Assembly: GCA_036417435.1 (NCBI GenBank)
Contig: CM070919.1
Coordinates: 32,728,318 to 32,792,317 of the forward strand
DNA from: Inia geoffrensis
Lineage: Eukaryota; Chordata; Mammalia; Artiodactyla; Iniidae
Direction of reading: 5' to 3'
DNA: 64,000 nt
Shown: one piece after another, positions 1-11,700 of the stretch
How the letters are laid out: each line of letters opens with the position of its first letter
Position numbering within the stretch: the first letter of the stretch is position 1
Position numbers and translations under genes: made by a program
The notes under the pieces: generated by a model
Database searches by the model: none
The model's input: the letters and a program-made list of their open reading frames with translations, nothing else
Told to the model about the DNA's origin: nothing

Positions 1-173
1 TTTGTACTGTACGCATTGGCAAAATCAATTATACAGTGTTTGTTAGCTTAAATATAAGCAATTCTTAAGGTCGGTAGCAGACATAGATGGTCATTAACCC
101 CTTCTTCTGATATGAGATTGATTATATGAAAACCAGAGAACTAAATTCAACTTAGGAAAATGGTTTCAAATTG

Positions 174-198
174 TTTTTTTTTTTTTTTTTTTTTTTTT
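174..198. repeat. poly(T) run, T25
   Basis: An uninterrupted run of T with no recognisable SINE or LINE body beside it. It could be the tail of a retroposon whose body has decayed, or a simple homopolymer. A second homopolymer, twelve G in a row, lies at 436-447. The rest of 1-590 shows nothing I recognise. Confidence 0.8.
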
Positions 199-600
199 AC
201 CCCAGTTCAATTGGCTGTTCATACTGGGCAACCGGGAGTTGAGAATGGGCCCTGTCCTGCTATGGCAGGTACCATAGTGCTTTCCTCATTATAATCTTAG
301 ATACCTCCGTCCACGAAGGATCTGCTGTATTTTGTTTATAATCAAAACTATGAGGATGTACTCTAGGGGGTTTGGGTGAATTCAGTACATGCTTTTCCTC
401 TCAGGCATGGGAAGGCATAATTTTCACACTGTCTTGGGGGGGGGGGGAATTAACGTAGAAACTTCCTTTTATTAAGACGGTAGAATTCTGTATTAAGTTA
501 AATTAATCTTGTTGCACTACCCACAATAAAAAATATGTATATGCATCTGCAATAAGTAGAAGGGGTTTGTAAATTCATTGTTCTTTAGCATCTGGATGAA

Positions 601-822
601 TTTTTTTTTTTTAATTTATTTTTATTTTTTTGCGGTACGCGGGCCTCTCACTGTCGCGGCCTCTCCCGTTGCGGAGCACAGGCTCCGGACGCGCAGGCTC
701 AGCGGCCATGGCTCACGGGCCCAGCCGCTCCGCGGCATGTGGGATCCTCCCGGACCGGGGCACGAACCCGCGTCCCCTGCATCGGCAGGCGGACTCTCAA
801 CCACTGCGCCACCAGGGAAGCC
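601..822 (-). mobile_element. Short cetacean tRNA-derived SINE, minus strand
   Basis: Read on the minus strand, the element has the tRNA-like head with A-box and B-box, then a GC-rich body rich in CpG, then an A-rich tail (the T-rich stretch at 601-632). The TSD ctggatgaattttt is visible at 592-605 and 823-836, so the insertion is intact at both ends. Such SINEs are copied by Pol III and mobilised by L1 proteins. Open reading frames of 60-95 codons across it are by-products of its GC-rich body. Confidence 0.93.
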
Positions 823-1190
823 CTGGATGAATTTTTATGTCTTCAATTGGGCAGTTACTATTTAGCATTAAGACCACTTTTTCTGTTACCTGGCCATCAA
901 ATATCTCAGAAGTCATAGAGTGAAAACATGTTGGAGAATGCATTAGTACTATTTAGCTCATCTTTATGAAATAAGTTTCACGTTTTTATCAATTCCAACT
1001 AGAATATTGCTATTAGTATTCATCAAACATTGCATTTGATGGCTTTATATGACAATAGGATAAAATTCTGGCAAGATTTATACCCTTAAAGAGAAGACAT
1101 TTCTGGTTAAAGTGCTACTTCATATCAGAAGAAATAATAGATTGTCTATTAAGGCATATGTGTGCTTTATAGGTCTGTATATTTTTAAGA

Positions 1191-1475
1191 ATTAATTAAT
1201 TTTTGGCTGCGTTGGGTCTTCATTGCTGCGTGCAGGCTTCACACGGTGGTGACATCTCTTGTCGCGGAGCACGGGCTCTAGGCGTGCGGGCTTCAGTAGT
1301 TGTGGCATGTGGGCTCAGTAGTTGTGGCTCGCGGGCTCTAGAGCACAGGCTTAGTAGTTGCAGCACATGGTCTTAGTTGCTCCGTGGCATGTGGGATCCT
1401 CTCGGACCAGGGCCTGAACCTGTGTTCCCTGCATTGGCAGGGGGACTCCTAAGCACTGTGCCACGTGGGAAGTCC
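1191..1475 (-). mobile_element. Long CHR-type SINE, older copy, minus strand
   Basis: This copy has the same tRNA-like head as the short SINEs but carries the extra central section with repeated cagtagttgtggct-type motifs and a 3' part ending in gttgggtcttc on the plus strand. It is more diverged than the short copies; its head reads gtgccacgtgggaagtcc. An imperfect TSD starts ggtct at 1172-1190 and 1478-1500. I infer an older subfamily of the cetacean/hippo tRNA-SINE group. Confidence 0.88.
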
Positions 1476-1499
1476 GAGGTCTACTGTACATTTTTAAAA

Positions 1500-2600
1500 G
1501 TAAGTAATATCAATAAAACATCAGACATTATTAATTTGAGTTTTAAAATGGAATTTTAAGTGCCCTTTGTTTCACATAGTGATGCAAGTTCAAAAAACCC
1601 AAGAAAATTATTTGGATGAATGTCAATACATGTGTATGTAATAGCAGTGATAGAATAATGCTATTATTTTCTGATTATAATGACCATAAATTCCTTGTGT
1701 TCAATATTTTTAATAGATTAGAAAATAAAATCTACCCACAGTATTCTTCAGAGAGATATTCAATTGTGTACATGTATAATATTACATCCTACATAATACA
1801 AGTAAATCCTACTTTCCACGTAGCTCTGCATCCTCACTTTTTTTCAGTTCAAATTTTAAGAGAAAAGTACGTTGAAGCTTATCATGTGACTCTTTGATGT
1901 TGGTCCAGGTACAGTTCTTTGGAGGATTAAAATAGAGCAGTAAGGACTGTTTGGATATGCCTCCAAGAATCAGGAAAGTTATATGGCTAAACGCTGAAGT
2001 CGTTCCTTGGACTATTCAGGATGTGCCCCAGCAGAGAGCTCAGCTGAGTCCTCTTAAGTTTGTTAGGAATGCACCACCTTCCAGTAGGGGCTGTACTGCT
2101 ACACTAAAAGGCTTGAACCTTCCGGTTGTTTTGGACCCTGGCTCTCTACCTGGTGTTTCTTCAGGGTCTTCCAAGAGAGACCTCATGCGGTGCCGCCCAG
2201 GCTGAGGATGTAGCTTCGGAGATGGTTAGGGTACCTGTAACTCTGAGAGCACTGTTTGCTCCTCTGTGTAGAGTTTAGTCCTTGTCTTTATGCTGTTTGC
2301 CTTTGAAATCTTACCACCTTATCCATTTTCCATTTGTCTGTTTAGCTAACGTACTTTATTATTTGATCTCGTTTATAAATATTGAAAAATAAGTACTTAA
2401 TTCTCAGAATGACTGGAGATCAGCACAATTACTTGGCCCTTTAAGAAGCACCTACCTCTGCTTCTGTCACCCCAGGGGAATTTTTCAACTTTAAATCGGC
2501 CTCAGTAATATATTAGGAATCTGTTGCTCAGTATAATGCCCTGTGACTGAAAAATCTCCCCTGAAAGTCAGCAAGGAGAAGATAAGGAAGAAAAGCAAAT
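1500..2600. other. Unique sequence, no recognised feature
   Basis: No repeat or gene was recognised. A somewhat GC-richer patch at 1951-2205 has an 84-codon open frame from an ATG (MDMPPRIRKV start), with no domain I know, no matching splice-site context and no relation to the frames around it. I treat it as chance. Confidence 0.5.
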
Positions 2601-2770
2601 TCTAAGCATTTAATGTGCATCGTCACGCCTGATTGTTATAACAATATTATGTGTGTATAATATGATTATTCTCATTTAACAGATGATAAAAATGAGGCTT
2701 AGAAATTGCCCAGAGTTATAGTGTTAGCAAACAATAATACCAGTATTAAAATCCAACTCTTATCTGACAT
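2600..2770 (-). mobile_element. MIR-like SINE relic
   Basis: The order of motifs resembles the reverse complement of MIR: taagcattt, then ctcatttaacagatgataaaa, then aggcttagaaattgccc. These correspond to the 'remaining cells of the MIR core' cattttacagatgagg and gcacagagagg blocks. It is ancient and diverged, and its ends are uncertain. Confidence 0.55.
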
Positions 2771-3109
2771 CAACTGTCCAGCTTTTAGCCACTGGAAAAC
2801 TGTTTTCTCCTTACGCACAGAACAGTCCAGTCTCATTATGAAAACACATAACATCTACTTTTGTTACGATCAGGCCATAAAAACACAAAATAAAGAAATG
2901 GGAAGGAAGTCCCATTCAGGGAGGAAAAGGTCGTTGTAAATGATGGCCTCCAACTTTTGTAGGTAAGGTAGTTCTCAATCTGCCAATTCCTCCTTTGGAG
3001 AGGAAACAAGAGTACACTCAAAATCAGTATCCTGGATTCCTTTGTTGCCAGTGTGCTGCAATTGACTTGTTTTCGAACTGAGTGGTCCAGTGGATTACGA
3101 AAAAGATTA

Positions 3110-3310
3110 GCTTTACAGTCAATGCAAAATGGGTTTTAACCTGCACAGGCTCTTACTGGCCTGTGGCAGATTAATTTCTTTGATGGATTTAGAGACATTT
3201 ATAAGATAAAATAACATTTATCTTCCACATTTATAAAGGAAAGCACAGAATAGGTGTTCAATAATTGATAGTTATTGACAGGTTATTATAGTTACTGTTA
3301 TTTACTTTCT
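3110..3310 (+). mobile_element. MIR-like SINE relic
   Basis: A MIR-type 3' end is visible (agcacagaataggtgttca, then an ataattgatagttattga tail), preceded by a diverged core containing ctggcctgtggcagatta. Low similarity, boundaries approximate. Confidence 0.5.
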
Positions 3311-3443
3311 AATTAAGAAGTCTCTGGGAGGGGGATTTCCTCACTCCACTTTTTATAGAGTTTAAGTGGAAATTGACAAGAGGTTGAAAAATTTTTAAGA
3401 GATTTTTAATAAATATATATACATATCTAGGAATACATGTAGG

Positions 3444-3446
<3 letters not shown>

Positions 3447-3478
<32 letters not shown>
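3447..3478. repeat. (AT)16 microsatellite
   Basis: Sixteen perfect AT units in an AT-rich surrounding that also contains shorter TA tracts from 3413. Confidence 0.95.
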
Positions 3479-3479
<1 letters not shown>

Positions 3480-3481
<2 letters not shown>

Positions 3482-5820
3482 ATTCTATATAGTTGAACAG
3501 AAGCCCATAGACTACAGATGTTCAGGCTCTATTATGTTTCGCTCCAGCTGTCCTCAAAGAAATTTTTAGATCATAAACCATTAAATCAGGAATTTTCCCT
3601 GTACTATTCACCTCGGGCCGTGAACAGAAAACTATGACGGTCAAATTACAGCCACTCTGTGGAAACTGGCAAACATATGGAAATGAGGGCCTCAATATTT
3701 TCCTGCCTGAAAATATTTCCTATTTTCCTGGTTTAATGCTATTTTTAATCAAGGTTTTTCAGGGCCAGAAGCTTGTGTAATTTTATGAGCTGTTTTTAAG
3801 TAGAAAAAGCACAAAACTGCAAATAAAAAACTAGGGCTTTGGATGGAGCCTTGGCCCTAGAGCTGATGGAGCATCAGCTTTATTTAGAATCGTCCTCGAG
3901 AGCCAGAGTCTATATCATATTGAAAATTCTTCCCCACTTGTAGAATAATGTTTAGTTCCCTTTACATTTTACTGATACGTATTTACCCACAATGGCTTTT
4001 GTTCCCAAATCTTACCTCTGTCACCACGCCGAAGTCCAACCCCACTTTCCCCATCATATTGCCCTCCTTCAGTCTTGAGTTTCTCCTCCCGCACCTGATC
4101 ACCTGTTGAAAGTTTCTAATCTTTTGGACCAAAGCAGTCATTAGACTAGCTATGTTTCATTTATCTCAACTTGTGTGGTACTCTAACCACACAGCAATGA
4201 CTGTGTGTGAGACGTTCAGAAAATGTGTGCGTGTCTCTCTCTCTCTCCCACACACCTTAGACATTTGCCTGACGGCTGGGGAAGATAATCAAAAGGTTTT
4301 CCATGAGTGCGGATCCACAGTCATGCCGTAAAAAGGTCTCTAATGGCAAGTTGGAAGCATAGCTTGAAAAGAAGTGAGGTGAAAAGCCGGGATGGTTGGT
4401 CTACAGTAACTATAACTGAAGGTCCAAGGAGGACTCTATGAGTCGGGGGGGAAAAGGAAGAAATATCATAAATATATTCTTAAGAGAAAAAATTGGTTGA
4501 GCTTAGATATTGATTAGAATTAGAGAATGCAGGGGGAGGGGATTTAGAAAATTAAGTTATATTTATCATGTTTCTATCTTGAGGATCTAATTGGCTAATG
4601 GCTCCAGCAAATGGTGTATAGAATTTGGAGGAAACATGTGCAGTTTTATAGGTAGAGTTAGAAAACCTTTGTGGGAGCCTTGCTGAAGTTTGTGTATGAT
4701 TGAGATATTTGTCTACAATATGTGATCTCAGTTGGGCACACTTTAAAATGACCTTAAATTGATTCAGAAAATTCTGGTTCTTTTCTCTGTAGCACTTACA
4801 TTGTGCAGAATACACATTAGACTTCTCAGCCTCTATTGTAAAATATTTGCACTGCTATTTCAGGAACCCAGAATTCTCCTGTTCTTGGCTCATAACAAGG
4901 AGTTTAAAGTTGAAGTTGTTTTTCTTCACGCAAAGGATAAGACTCATACTCAAGAAAGATAACACCCAAGTTATCTTTCTACTATCCATTACACCTCAAA
5001 TTAGTATAAACTTTATCATTTTTATTAGGTTGGTTGTCAAAATGCTTACCTGACTGGCTCAAACGTCTACAAAAATGCCTTCATTGCACTATTTTTAATG
5101 TTAAGCCCTTGGCTTTATTAAGGATAGATTCAATAAGTGGACAGAAGGAGAATGCTTCTAACCTTTGCTGATAAGCTGCTGTTGAAGACCTTGTCTGTTC
5201 TCCTGTTCTTTGTCATCCATATGAGCACCCAGGGAACACATTACTCCTAGAATTTAGAGCTGGAAAACTTTGATTCTCTTACAAAGCAGATTTGATATTT
5301 TGATCAGAGGATGGGAAGTATGTAACTCAATTTGTTTTTGCCTGAATTCTCAGAGTTAGAATTTGTGAGCAAATGTAATGACCACATTTAAAGTTACACT
5401 TAGCAAAAAGCCCCAAACCCATACACACCTATTTTATATAGTTCTCATTATTCCAACTTAAAGAATCATTCTAAGGTACAGGTTTTCTTTATAATAAAAA
5501 GTTTGAAATTTTTGGAAAGTATGTGGGTTCTAAATAATAGATGAGTAAATCATCAAAAATTCAATACTTGTATATTTGCTTAGAAGTGAACATACTTATA
5601 TTTTTAGTTCACTCATTTCTACTTCATCCTTCAAGGAAGAAATGACTCAATTTGTAAATATATTGAAATCATTCCCCATCAGAATTTTGATATTGGGAAA
5701 ATTTTGATTTTAATTATTTGATTACAACAGATATCTTTCCATTAGGATCATGCTTTGCTTTCATCAGTTCTTCTATAATAAAAGGAGATACAATATCTTT
5801 TTTAAAAGTTCTAAATGATA
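3480..5820. other. Unique sequence, no recognised feature
   Basis: About 2.3 kb with no recognisable gene or repeat. The longest open frames (60-90 codons at 4552-5053) lack any known motif and overlap on both strands. A short CT/GT-rich stretch lies at 4203-4250. Confidence 0.5.
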
Positions 5821-5836
5821 TCATAGATTTTTTTTT

Positions 5837-6874
5837 CCATTTATTTCTGCTCTGATCTTTATGATTTGTTTCTTTCTGCTAACTTTGGGTTTTGTTTGTT
5901 CTTCTTTCTCTAGTTCCTTTAGGTGTAACGTTAGATTGAGATTTTTCTTGTTTCTTGAGGTAGGCTTGTACAGCTATAAACTTCCCTCTTAGAACTGCTT
6001 TTGCTGCATCCCGTAGGTTTTGGATCATCGTGTTTTCATTATCATTTGTCTCTAGGTATTTTTTGATTTCCTCTTTGATTTCTTCAGTGGTCACTTGATT
6101 ATTTAGTAACATATTGTTTAGCTTCCATGTGTTTGTGTTTTTTACGGTTTTTTTCCCCTGTAATTGATTTCTAATCTCATAGCGTTGTGGTCAGAAAAGA
6201 TGCTTGATATGATTTCAATTTTCTTAAATTTACTGAGGCTTGATTTGTGACCCAAGATGTGATCTATCCTGGAGACTGTTCCATGCGCACCTGAGAAGAA
6301 AGTGTAATCTGCTGTTTTTGGATGGAATGTCCTATAAATATCAATTAAATCTATCTGTGTCATTGTCTATTGTGTCATTTAAAGCTTCTGGTTCCTTATT
6401 CATTTTCATTTTGGGTGATCTGTCCATTGGTGTAAGTGAGGTGTTAAAGTTCCCCACTATTATTGTGTCACTGTCAATTTCCTCTTTTATAGCTGTTAGC
6501 TATTGCCTTATGTATTGAGGTGCTCGTATGTTGCGTGCATATATAATTGTTGTATCTTCTTCTTGGATTGATCCCTTGATCATTACGTAGTGTCCTTCCT
6601 CGTCTCTTACAACATTCTTTCTTTTAAAGTCTATTTTATGGGATATGAGTATTGCTACTCCAGCTTTCTTTTGATTTCCATTTGCATGGAATATCTTTTT
6701 CCATCCCCTCACTTTCATTCTGTATGTGTCCCTAGGTCTGAAGTGGGTCTCTTGAAGACAGCATATATATGGGTCTTGTTTTTGTATCCATTCGGCAAGC
6801 CTGTGCCTTTTGGTTAGAGCATTTAATCCATTCACGTTTAAGGTAATTATCTTTATGTATGTTCCTATTACCAT
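5837..6874 (-). pseudogene. L1 ORF2 endonuclease portion, broken
   Basis: ORF2 starts 58 bp downstream of the ORF1 stop. The AP-like endonuclease that nicks the target is recognisable: LNVNGLN near the start, CCLQETH (catalytic Glu) and, further on, IDHILGHK and IFSDH (the catalytic DH). A stop at 6500-6502 ends the first block. The next block (6363-6142) is in another frame and the third (6112-5879) returns to the first frame, so there are at least two frame changes. The sequence ends in the linker before the reverse transcriptase, so no polymerase domain exists in this copy. Confidence 0.88.
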
Positions 6875-6932
6875 TTTCTTAGTCGTTTTGGGTTTGTTTT
6901 TGTAGGTCCTTTTCTTCTTTTGTGTTTTCCAC

Positions 6933-7857
6933 TTAGAGAAGTTCCTTTAGCATTTGTTGTAGAGCTTGTTTGGTGGTGCTGAATTCTCTTAGCTTTTGCT
7001 TGTCTGTAAAGCGTTTGATTTCTCCATCGAATCTGAACGAGATCCTTGCTGGGTAGAGTAATCTTGGTTGTAGGTTCTTCCCTTTCATCACTTTAAGTAT
7101 ATCATGCCACTCCCTTCTGGCTTGTAGAGTTTCTGCTGAGAAATCAGCTGTTAATGGGAGTTCCCTTGTATGTTATTTGTCGTTTCTCCCTTGCTGCTTT
7201 CAGTAATTCTTCTTTGTCTTTAATTTTTGCCAGTTTGATTACTATGTGTCTCGGCGTTTTTCTCCTTGGGTTTATCCTGTATGGGACTCTCTGTGCTTCC
7301 TGGACTTGGGTGGCTATTTCCTTTCCCATGTTAGGGAAGCTTTTGACTCTAATCTCTTCAAATATTTTCTCGGGTCCTTTCTCTCTCTCTTCTCCTTCTG
7401 GGACCCCTATAATGCGAATGTTGGTGTGTTTAATGTTGTCCCAGAGGTCTCTTAGGCTGTCTTCATTTCTTTTCCTTCTTTTTTCTTTAATCTGTTCCGC
7501 AGCAGTGAGTTCCACCATTCTGTCTTCCAGGTCACTTATCCGTTCTTCTGTCTCAGTTATTCTGCCATTGATTCCTTCTAGTGTGTTTTTCATTTCAGTT
7601 ATTGTATTGTTCATCTCTGTTTGTTTGTTCTTTAATTCTTCTAGGTGTTTGTTCTTTAATTCTTCTAGGTCTTTGTTCAACATTTCTTGCATCTTCTCGA
7701 TCTTTGCCTCCATTCTTTTTCCGAGGTCCTGGATCAGCTTCACCATCATTATTCTGAATTCTTTTTCTGGAAGGTTGCCTGTCTCCACTTCATTTAGTTG
7801 TTTTTCTGGGGTTTCATCTTGTTCCTTCATCTGGTACATAGTCCTCTGCCTTTTCAT
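6933..7857 (-). pseudogene. L1 ORF1 protein (RNA-binding chaperone), frameshifted
   Basis: ORF1p coats L1 RNA as a trimer in the cytoplasm. The first 237 codons (7857 to 7144) are open: a basic N-terminus, a heptad-rich coiled coil around residues 45-140 and an RRM-like segment with NIRIIGVPEGEE and later RRKTPRHIVIKLAK. Translation then stops just after YKGTPI because of a small deletion near 7145-7155. The C-terminal domain continues in a different frame (RREWHDI..., RFDGEIKRFTDKQKLREF) to a normal-looking stop at 6933-6935. Total length would be close to the usual 300-plus residues. A 24-bp tandem duplication lies inside the coiled coil at about 7641-7688. Confidence 0.9.
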
Positions 7858-7994
7858 TTTGTCTGTCTTTCTGTGAATGTGGTTTTTGTTCCACAGGCTG
7901 CAGGATTGTAGTTCTTCTTGCTTCTGCTGTCTGCCCTCTGGTGGATGAGACTATCTAAGAGGCTTGTGCAAGTTTTTCTATTTCATAGATTTTT

Positions 7995-8390
7995 ATATTG
8001 CCTAAATATACCTACATACAAGACTACCATACATATTTTTTGTTTCCATTACATTTCTTTTTAGACTACACCCATGTCTGTGCTTTCTCCTTTGCCATGC
8101 AGTTCTAATTTTTTTCATTTGCCTATGAAACTTGGAGTAATTGGGTGTTTGTAGTTCAGATTTGCGGTAACATCTCAATATGCCTAACTCTTCCAGGTGC
8201 TTTGGAGAGGCTCACTTTGGGGCCATAGATTATAGAAAAATGCTAAGCAAGAATATTTGGGAGTCGGAGCTTGTTCTATGAACTATGGCACTAAAATCAA
8301 AGAGGAGGCAATTACATAGAACACTTCCATTTATGAAGACAGAATGCAAATGTCTGTAAGTTTTAGCAAGGAAGCAAAGAGATCTTAGGA
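7995..8390. other. Unique sequence, no recognised feature
   Basis: About 400 bp between the L1 TSD and the LTR; I see no gene or repeat in it. Confidence 0.5.
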
Positions 8391-8799
8391 TGGTATTAGT
8401 CTGCTACAGCTGCCATACAAAATAGCACAGAGAGGGTGCCTTAAACACATAAATTTATTTCCTTACTGTTCTAGAGGCTGGAAGTGCCAGATCAAGGTAC
8501 TATCAGGGTCGGCTTCTAGTTAGGCTTCTCTTCCTGGATTGTAGATGGCAGAGCTCTTGTGGTATCCTCATATGGCTTTTTCACTGGGCATGTGCAAAGA
8601 ATGAGGCAGAGAACAAGAGGCAGAACAAGAAAGAAGTCAATTTCTGGTGTCTCTTTCTTTTATAATAACACCACTCCTATTGGACTAGGGCCCTAACCTT
8701 TTATTACCTCCCTAAAAGCCCTTGACTCCAAATACAGTCACATCGGGGGTAAGTGTCTCAACATGTGAATTTTGGAGTGACATAATTCAGTCCATAACA
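8391..8799 (+). mobile_element. Solo LTR, MLT1-like (ERVL-MaLR)
   Basis: The sequence follows the MLT1 LTR layout from memory: a start in tggtattagtctgc, then gctgccatacaaaatagcac, ttctagaggctggaag, a central tcctcatatggc, then attggactagggccc and an end in cagtccataaca. It is TG...CA bounded. No internal retroviral region adjoins it, so it is a solo LTR left by recombination. I could not see a clear 5-bp TSD (flanks tagga and aatag). No proteins are encoded. Confidence 0.75.
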
Positions 8800-8804
8800 A
8801 ATAG

Positions 8805-9790
8805 TAAGATGAGGGAAAACAGAATAAATGCAATCCAGTTTTGATGTCTTGAGTTTTGTGTCCACCCTACGATGTCTAACTCTGAGACCCTCACTTCCTG
8901 GCACAGAAGGCTGCAGGGAGTAGAGCATAATGTTTAGTAAGGGAGCTCAGTAAGCACTGTTTTCTTTTCCCAAGTTTTGAGTCAGAAAGTTTAAATACCT
9001 CATATCTATTTTCCTTTCCATTTTGATTCCAAACAACTGGGCAGTGTTGATTATGGATACAACCATTTCAATCAGATTTATACCAAAACTTATGTACTGC
9101 ATTTTCACTGAAAACACATATTCCCCCAATGAAATTAAGCCAATTTCACTTTAGTTTTATGTTTTTTTAATAGCAGCATTTATATGTTTCTAGTTTATTC
9201 CATATTGAACTCATTAAAATAATTTTCATCAGGATAATTGCTTTTCTGAAAATTTCAAATATTTGATCTGCTGATTGTTTCTTCAGGGTATATCAGTGTT
9301 TACAAACTATTACTCTTGCCATTGGAAGTTTCCTTGGTACCATTATTTCAACCATGTAGAGTTTCTGTGGGTTAAGATTTCACAATCCAAGTTACATCTG
9401 GGTTAAATCCTTTCATTAATTTTTAGTCAATAAAAATTTTAATGTGTGTATTTTCAGCCACTTCTTTCTGGGCATTAATTTTATCATTTGGGCCAGATCT
9501 AGTTTTTTCCAGGTCTCAAATTTGCAGATTTCAGTGTTACCAAAAGATACATTTCACTTAGTTGTTTTGTTTGTGGAATTTATTATTTACCCTGGGTTTT
9601 CTAGCAGAGCAAAAAAGGGTAAAAAGCTGGTTTTTAACCTTAACACAACTAAGACCATTGTTTCAAAATTTCAAAGTACCAAAGTAAATGACAACCGCAT
9701 AAAATTTTAATAATTTAAACAAATAGAAATATGTGGGTATTTTACTGTTTACGGGCAAGCGAATTTGACAAGCTTTTGGAAGGCAATTTT
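8805..9790. other. Unique sequence, no recognised feature
   Basis: AT-rich single-copy DNA. An 88-codon open frame at 9444-9710 has no recognisable domain and is treated as chance. Confidence 0.5.
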
Positions 9791-10200
9791 CTGTGCCTAA
9801 ATATTTAAAATAAAAATGAACAACCACTATGATTCAGCAATTTGATTTCTAGGAATCTCTATAGAAATGATAGGTAGGTAAAAATGTACATGCTGTATTA
9901 TCTTTGATAGCACAAATGCAGAAAAAACTTAAATATCCATCGTGCGAAGAAAAATTTGTTTAGTTCATACACTGAAATTGCATCCATCCATTAAAAGAAT
10001 CAGAGAGATACAGACGAGCAACTCCTTATGGGGAGTTGCTGTTTAGCGGGTGTAAACTTTCAGTTCTGCAAGAAGAAAAAACTCTAGCAATCTGCTATAC
10101 AGCACTGTGCCTGTGCCGTATCGTACACTTAAGTTTTGTTGAGAGGGCAGATCTCACATTAAGTCTTCTACACCAGTTAACACAATGTAAGCGAGATACA
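9790..10200 (+). mobile_element. Old L1 3' fragment
   Basis: The right part matches the 3'UTR pattern of older mammalian L1 families (ggggagttgctgtttagcgg, tctgctatacagcactgtgcc, tacacttaagttttgttgag, gagggcagatctcaca). The left part resembles the decayed end of ORF2. There is no readable protein. A 9-bp hairpin, agcaactcc/ggagttgct, sits at about 10018-10041 and probably reflects drift within the repeat. Confidence 0.65.
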
Positions 10201-11510
10201 GATGAAACATCTTAGAAAGCTAATCTTGATATATCAGCTTTGCTTTGGTAGAGGTATGATGGTTATTCTTGTTTCTCCAATGAAAACTAAAGAAATATTT
10301 TCAAAGTTTGGGAGTGAGAGTCATGACGAGTCATTAATGGCATTTGTCAAATATTTTGGTGCAAATGGTAACAGTGCACTTCCCTCCAGTCACTGAGTTA
10401 AGTGTATATTTGCTCCTTATTTTGGTGAATGACATGAGTGGAAGTGACATATTAAATTTGTGTGGAACCTTAATGTTCAGTGCATGGTTCCCCATAATGC
10501 CCTCTTTCTGCCTCTGCAATTGTACGAACACAAATATAGAGTCAACTTCTTCATGAATAAAGATAAACCTGTGATTTTAAGCCCCTGAGATTTGGGGCTT
10601 ATTTTTTACTTACAACATAATCTAGCTTATTCTGATACTGATCTTAAAAGTTTTAAACATACTCCTACCACAGTGGGCTTGCAACAGATTTGGAGCTATT
10701 TTGCAAGTCTTCTGTCTCTTCTTGCTTTAACTCCATCCAGTGAATATCTTACTGGCATACAATCTCGTCGGCTGGCTTTACTAGACCAATGAAATGAACA
10801 TTTTATTATTACTTTCATGGTTCATTCATTCTAGATTTGATATAGGCTTTTCTATCAATCCTTATTTATTAAGTTGGCAGGAGTATGGTAACAAATATTC
10901 ATCATGTCTCTGATAATTTTACCGTCAAAGTCATCAGTTTGACCCTTCTCTGAAGTATTTGTGACTTTGATATTCCAAAGTGCTACAATAATTGGCTTAA
11001 ACAGATGAACACAACAGAAAACATTATTGTTACTCTCTGTCTTTTGAGATGCAGGACAGACTTGATAAGATGACTGTTTTGTCCCCCACTTAGCATATGT
11101 CATAGTTTTATCAATAGGTAAAGTGATATAAATATGGACACTAAAGTAAAATGTGTAGCTACAGTAGTCTCTCCCAAATGATTCTTTGTGGAAGTTTGGG
11201 GTTTTTTTTTTCTTTTGTTTGCTTTTAAGAAGGGAAATATAACCATGTCCACCTAGTACTGTCCTGAGAGGTCCCGAGAGCCTCTAGGGCAAAAGTCAGC
11301 AGAACCTTTGTTTTTGTCTTTCAGTGGAATCTTTGTCTTTCCAGATCCCAAACTTTTCTGTGATGACTGGCAAGTGCCTAGGTAATGGCTCTCAGTCAGG
11401 GGGTTCCACCACTAGCTGCAAGCTAGGAAATTCAAAGGGGCCAGAAACATACATTTATTGGTTTGATTTTCAGCCTTACATGTATTTTGCCTACTTATAT
11501 AAAACTAAGT
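10200..11510. other. Unique sequence, no recognised feature
   Basis: No gene or clear repeat. Several 65-85 codon open frames occur on both strands, overlap one another and lack known motifs. Confidence 0.5.
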
Positions 11511-11700
11511 GCCAGCCTTGACTCTAAGTACTTTGCATCTATTGATTTAATTCTCAGCAACTCTCTAAAACGGATGCCATTATCTTCTCCATAAGTAAAC
11601 TGAGGCATTGAAAGATTATTTATGTAAGGTCATCTAATTGGTAAATGGATTCAAACCCAGGCAGTCTGAATATATAGGAATGTTCTCAACCAGCATGCTA
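11510..11700 (-). mobile_element. MIR-like SINE relic
   Basis: Reverse-complement MIR order is visible: ctaagtactttgcatctatt, tctccataagtaaactgagg, then aaacccaggcagtctgaa near the tRNA-like end. One of the clearer MIR copies in the window. Confidence 0.7.

Larger units (their letters stand above)
5833..7982 (-). mobile_element. L1 retrotransposon, 3'-truncated but with TSD, minus strand
   Basis: Reading leftwards from 7982, the element contains a stub of 5'UTR, ORF1, a short inter-ORF gap and the endonuclease part of ORF2. It then stops at a short A-run (T's at 5833-5836 on the plus strand). A perfect 12-bp TSD, tcatagattttt, brackets it at 5821-5832 and 7983-7994. So it is one complete insertion of an L1 RNA that lacked, or was not copied from, the reverse transcriptase half and 3'UTR. 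The sense strand ends in an A-rich stretch with AATAAA just before the tail. Sequence preservation suggests a fairly recent copy of the cetartiodactyl L1 lineage. Confidence 0.9.

Noticed and set aside
1951..2205. 84-codon frame in a GC-richer patch
   Set aside because: No domain, no visible splice signals at useful positions, no extension in neighbouring sequence. Chance is the simpler reading without conservation data.
7154..7876. 240-codon plus-strand frame, very hydrophobic and Ser/Leu-rich
   Set aside because: It is the exact antisense shadow of the L1 ORF1 coding strand, whose Lys/Glu-rich codons read as Phe/Leu/Ser in reverse.
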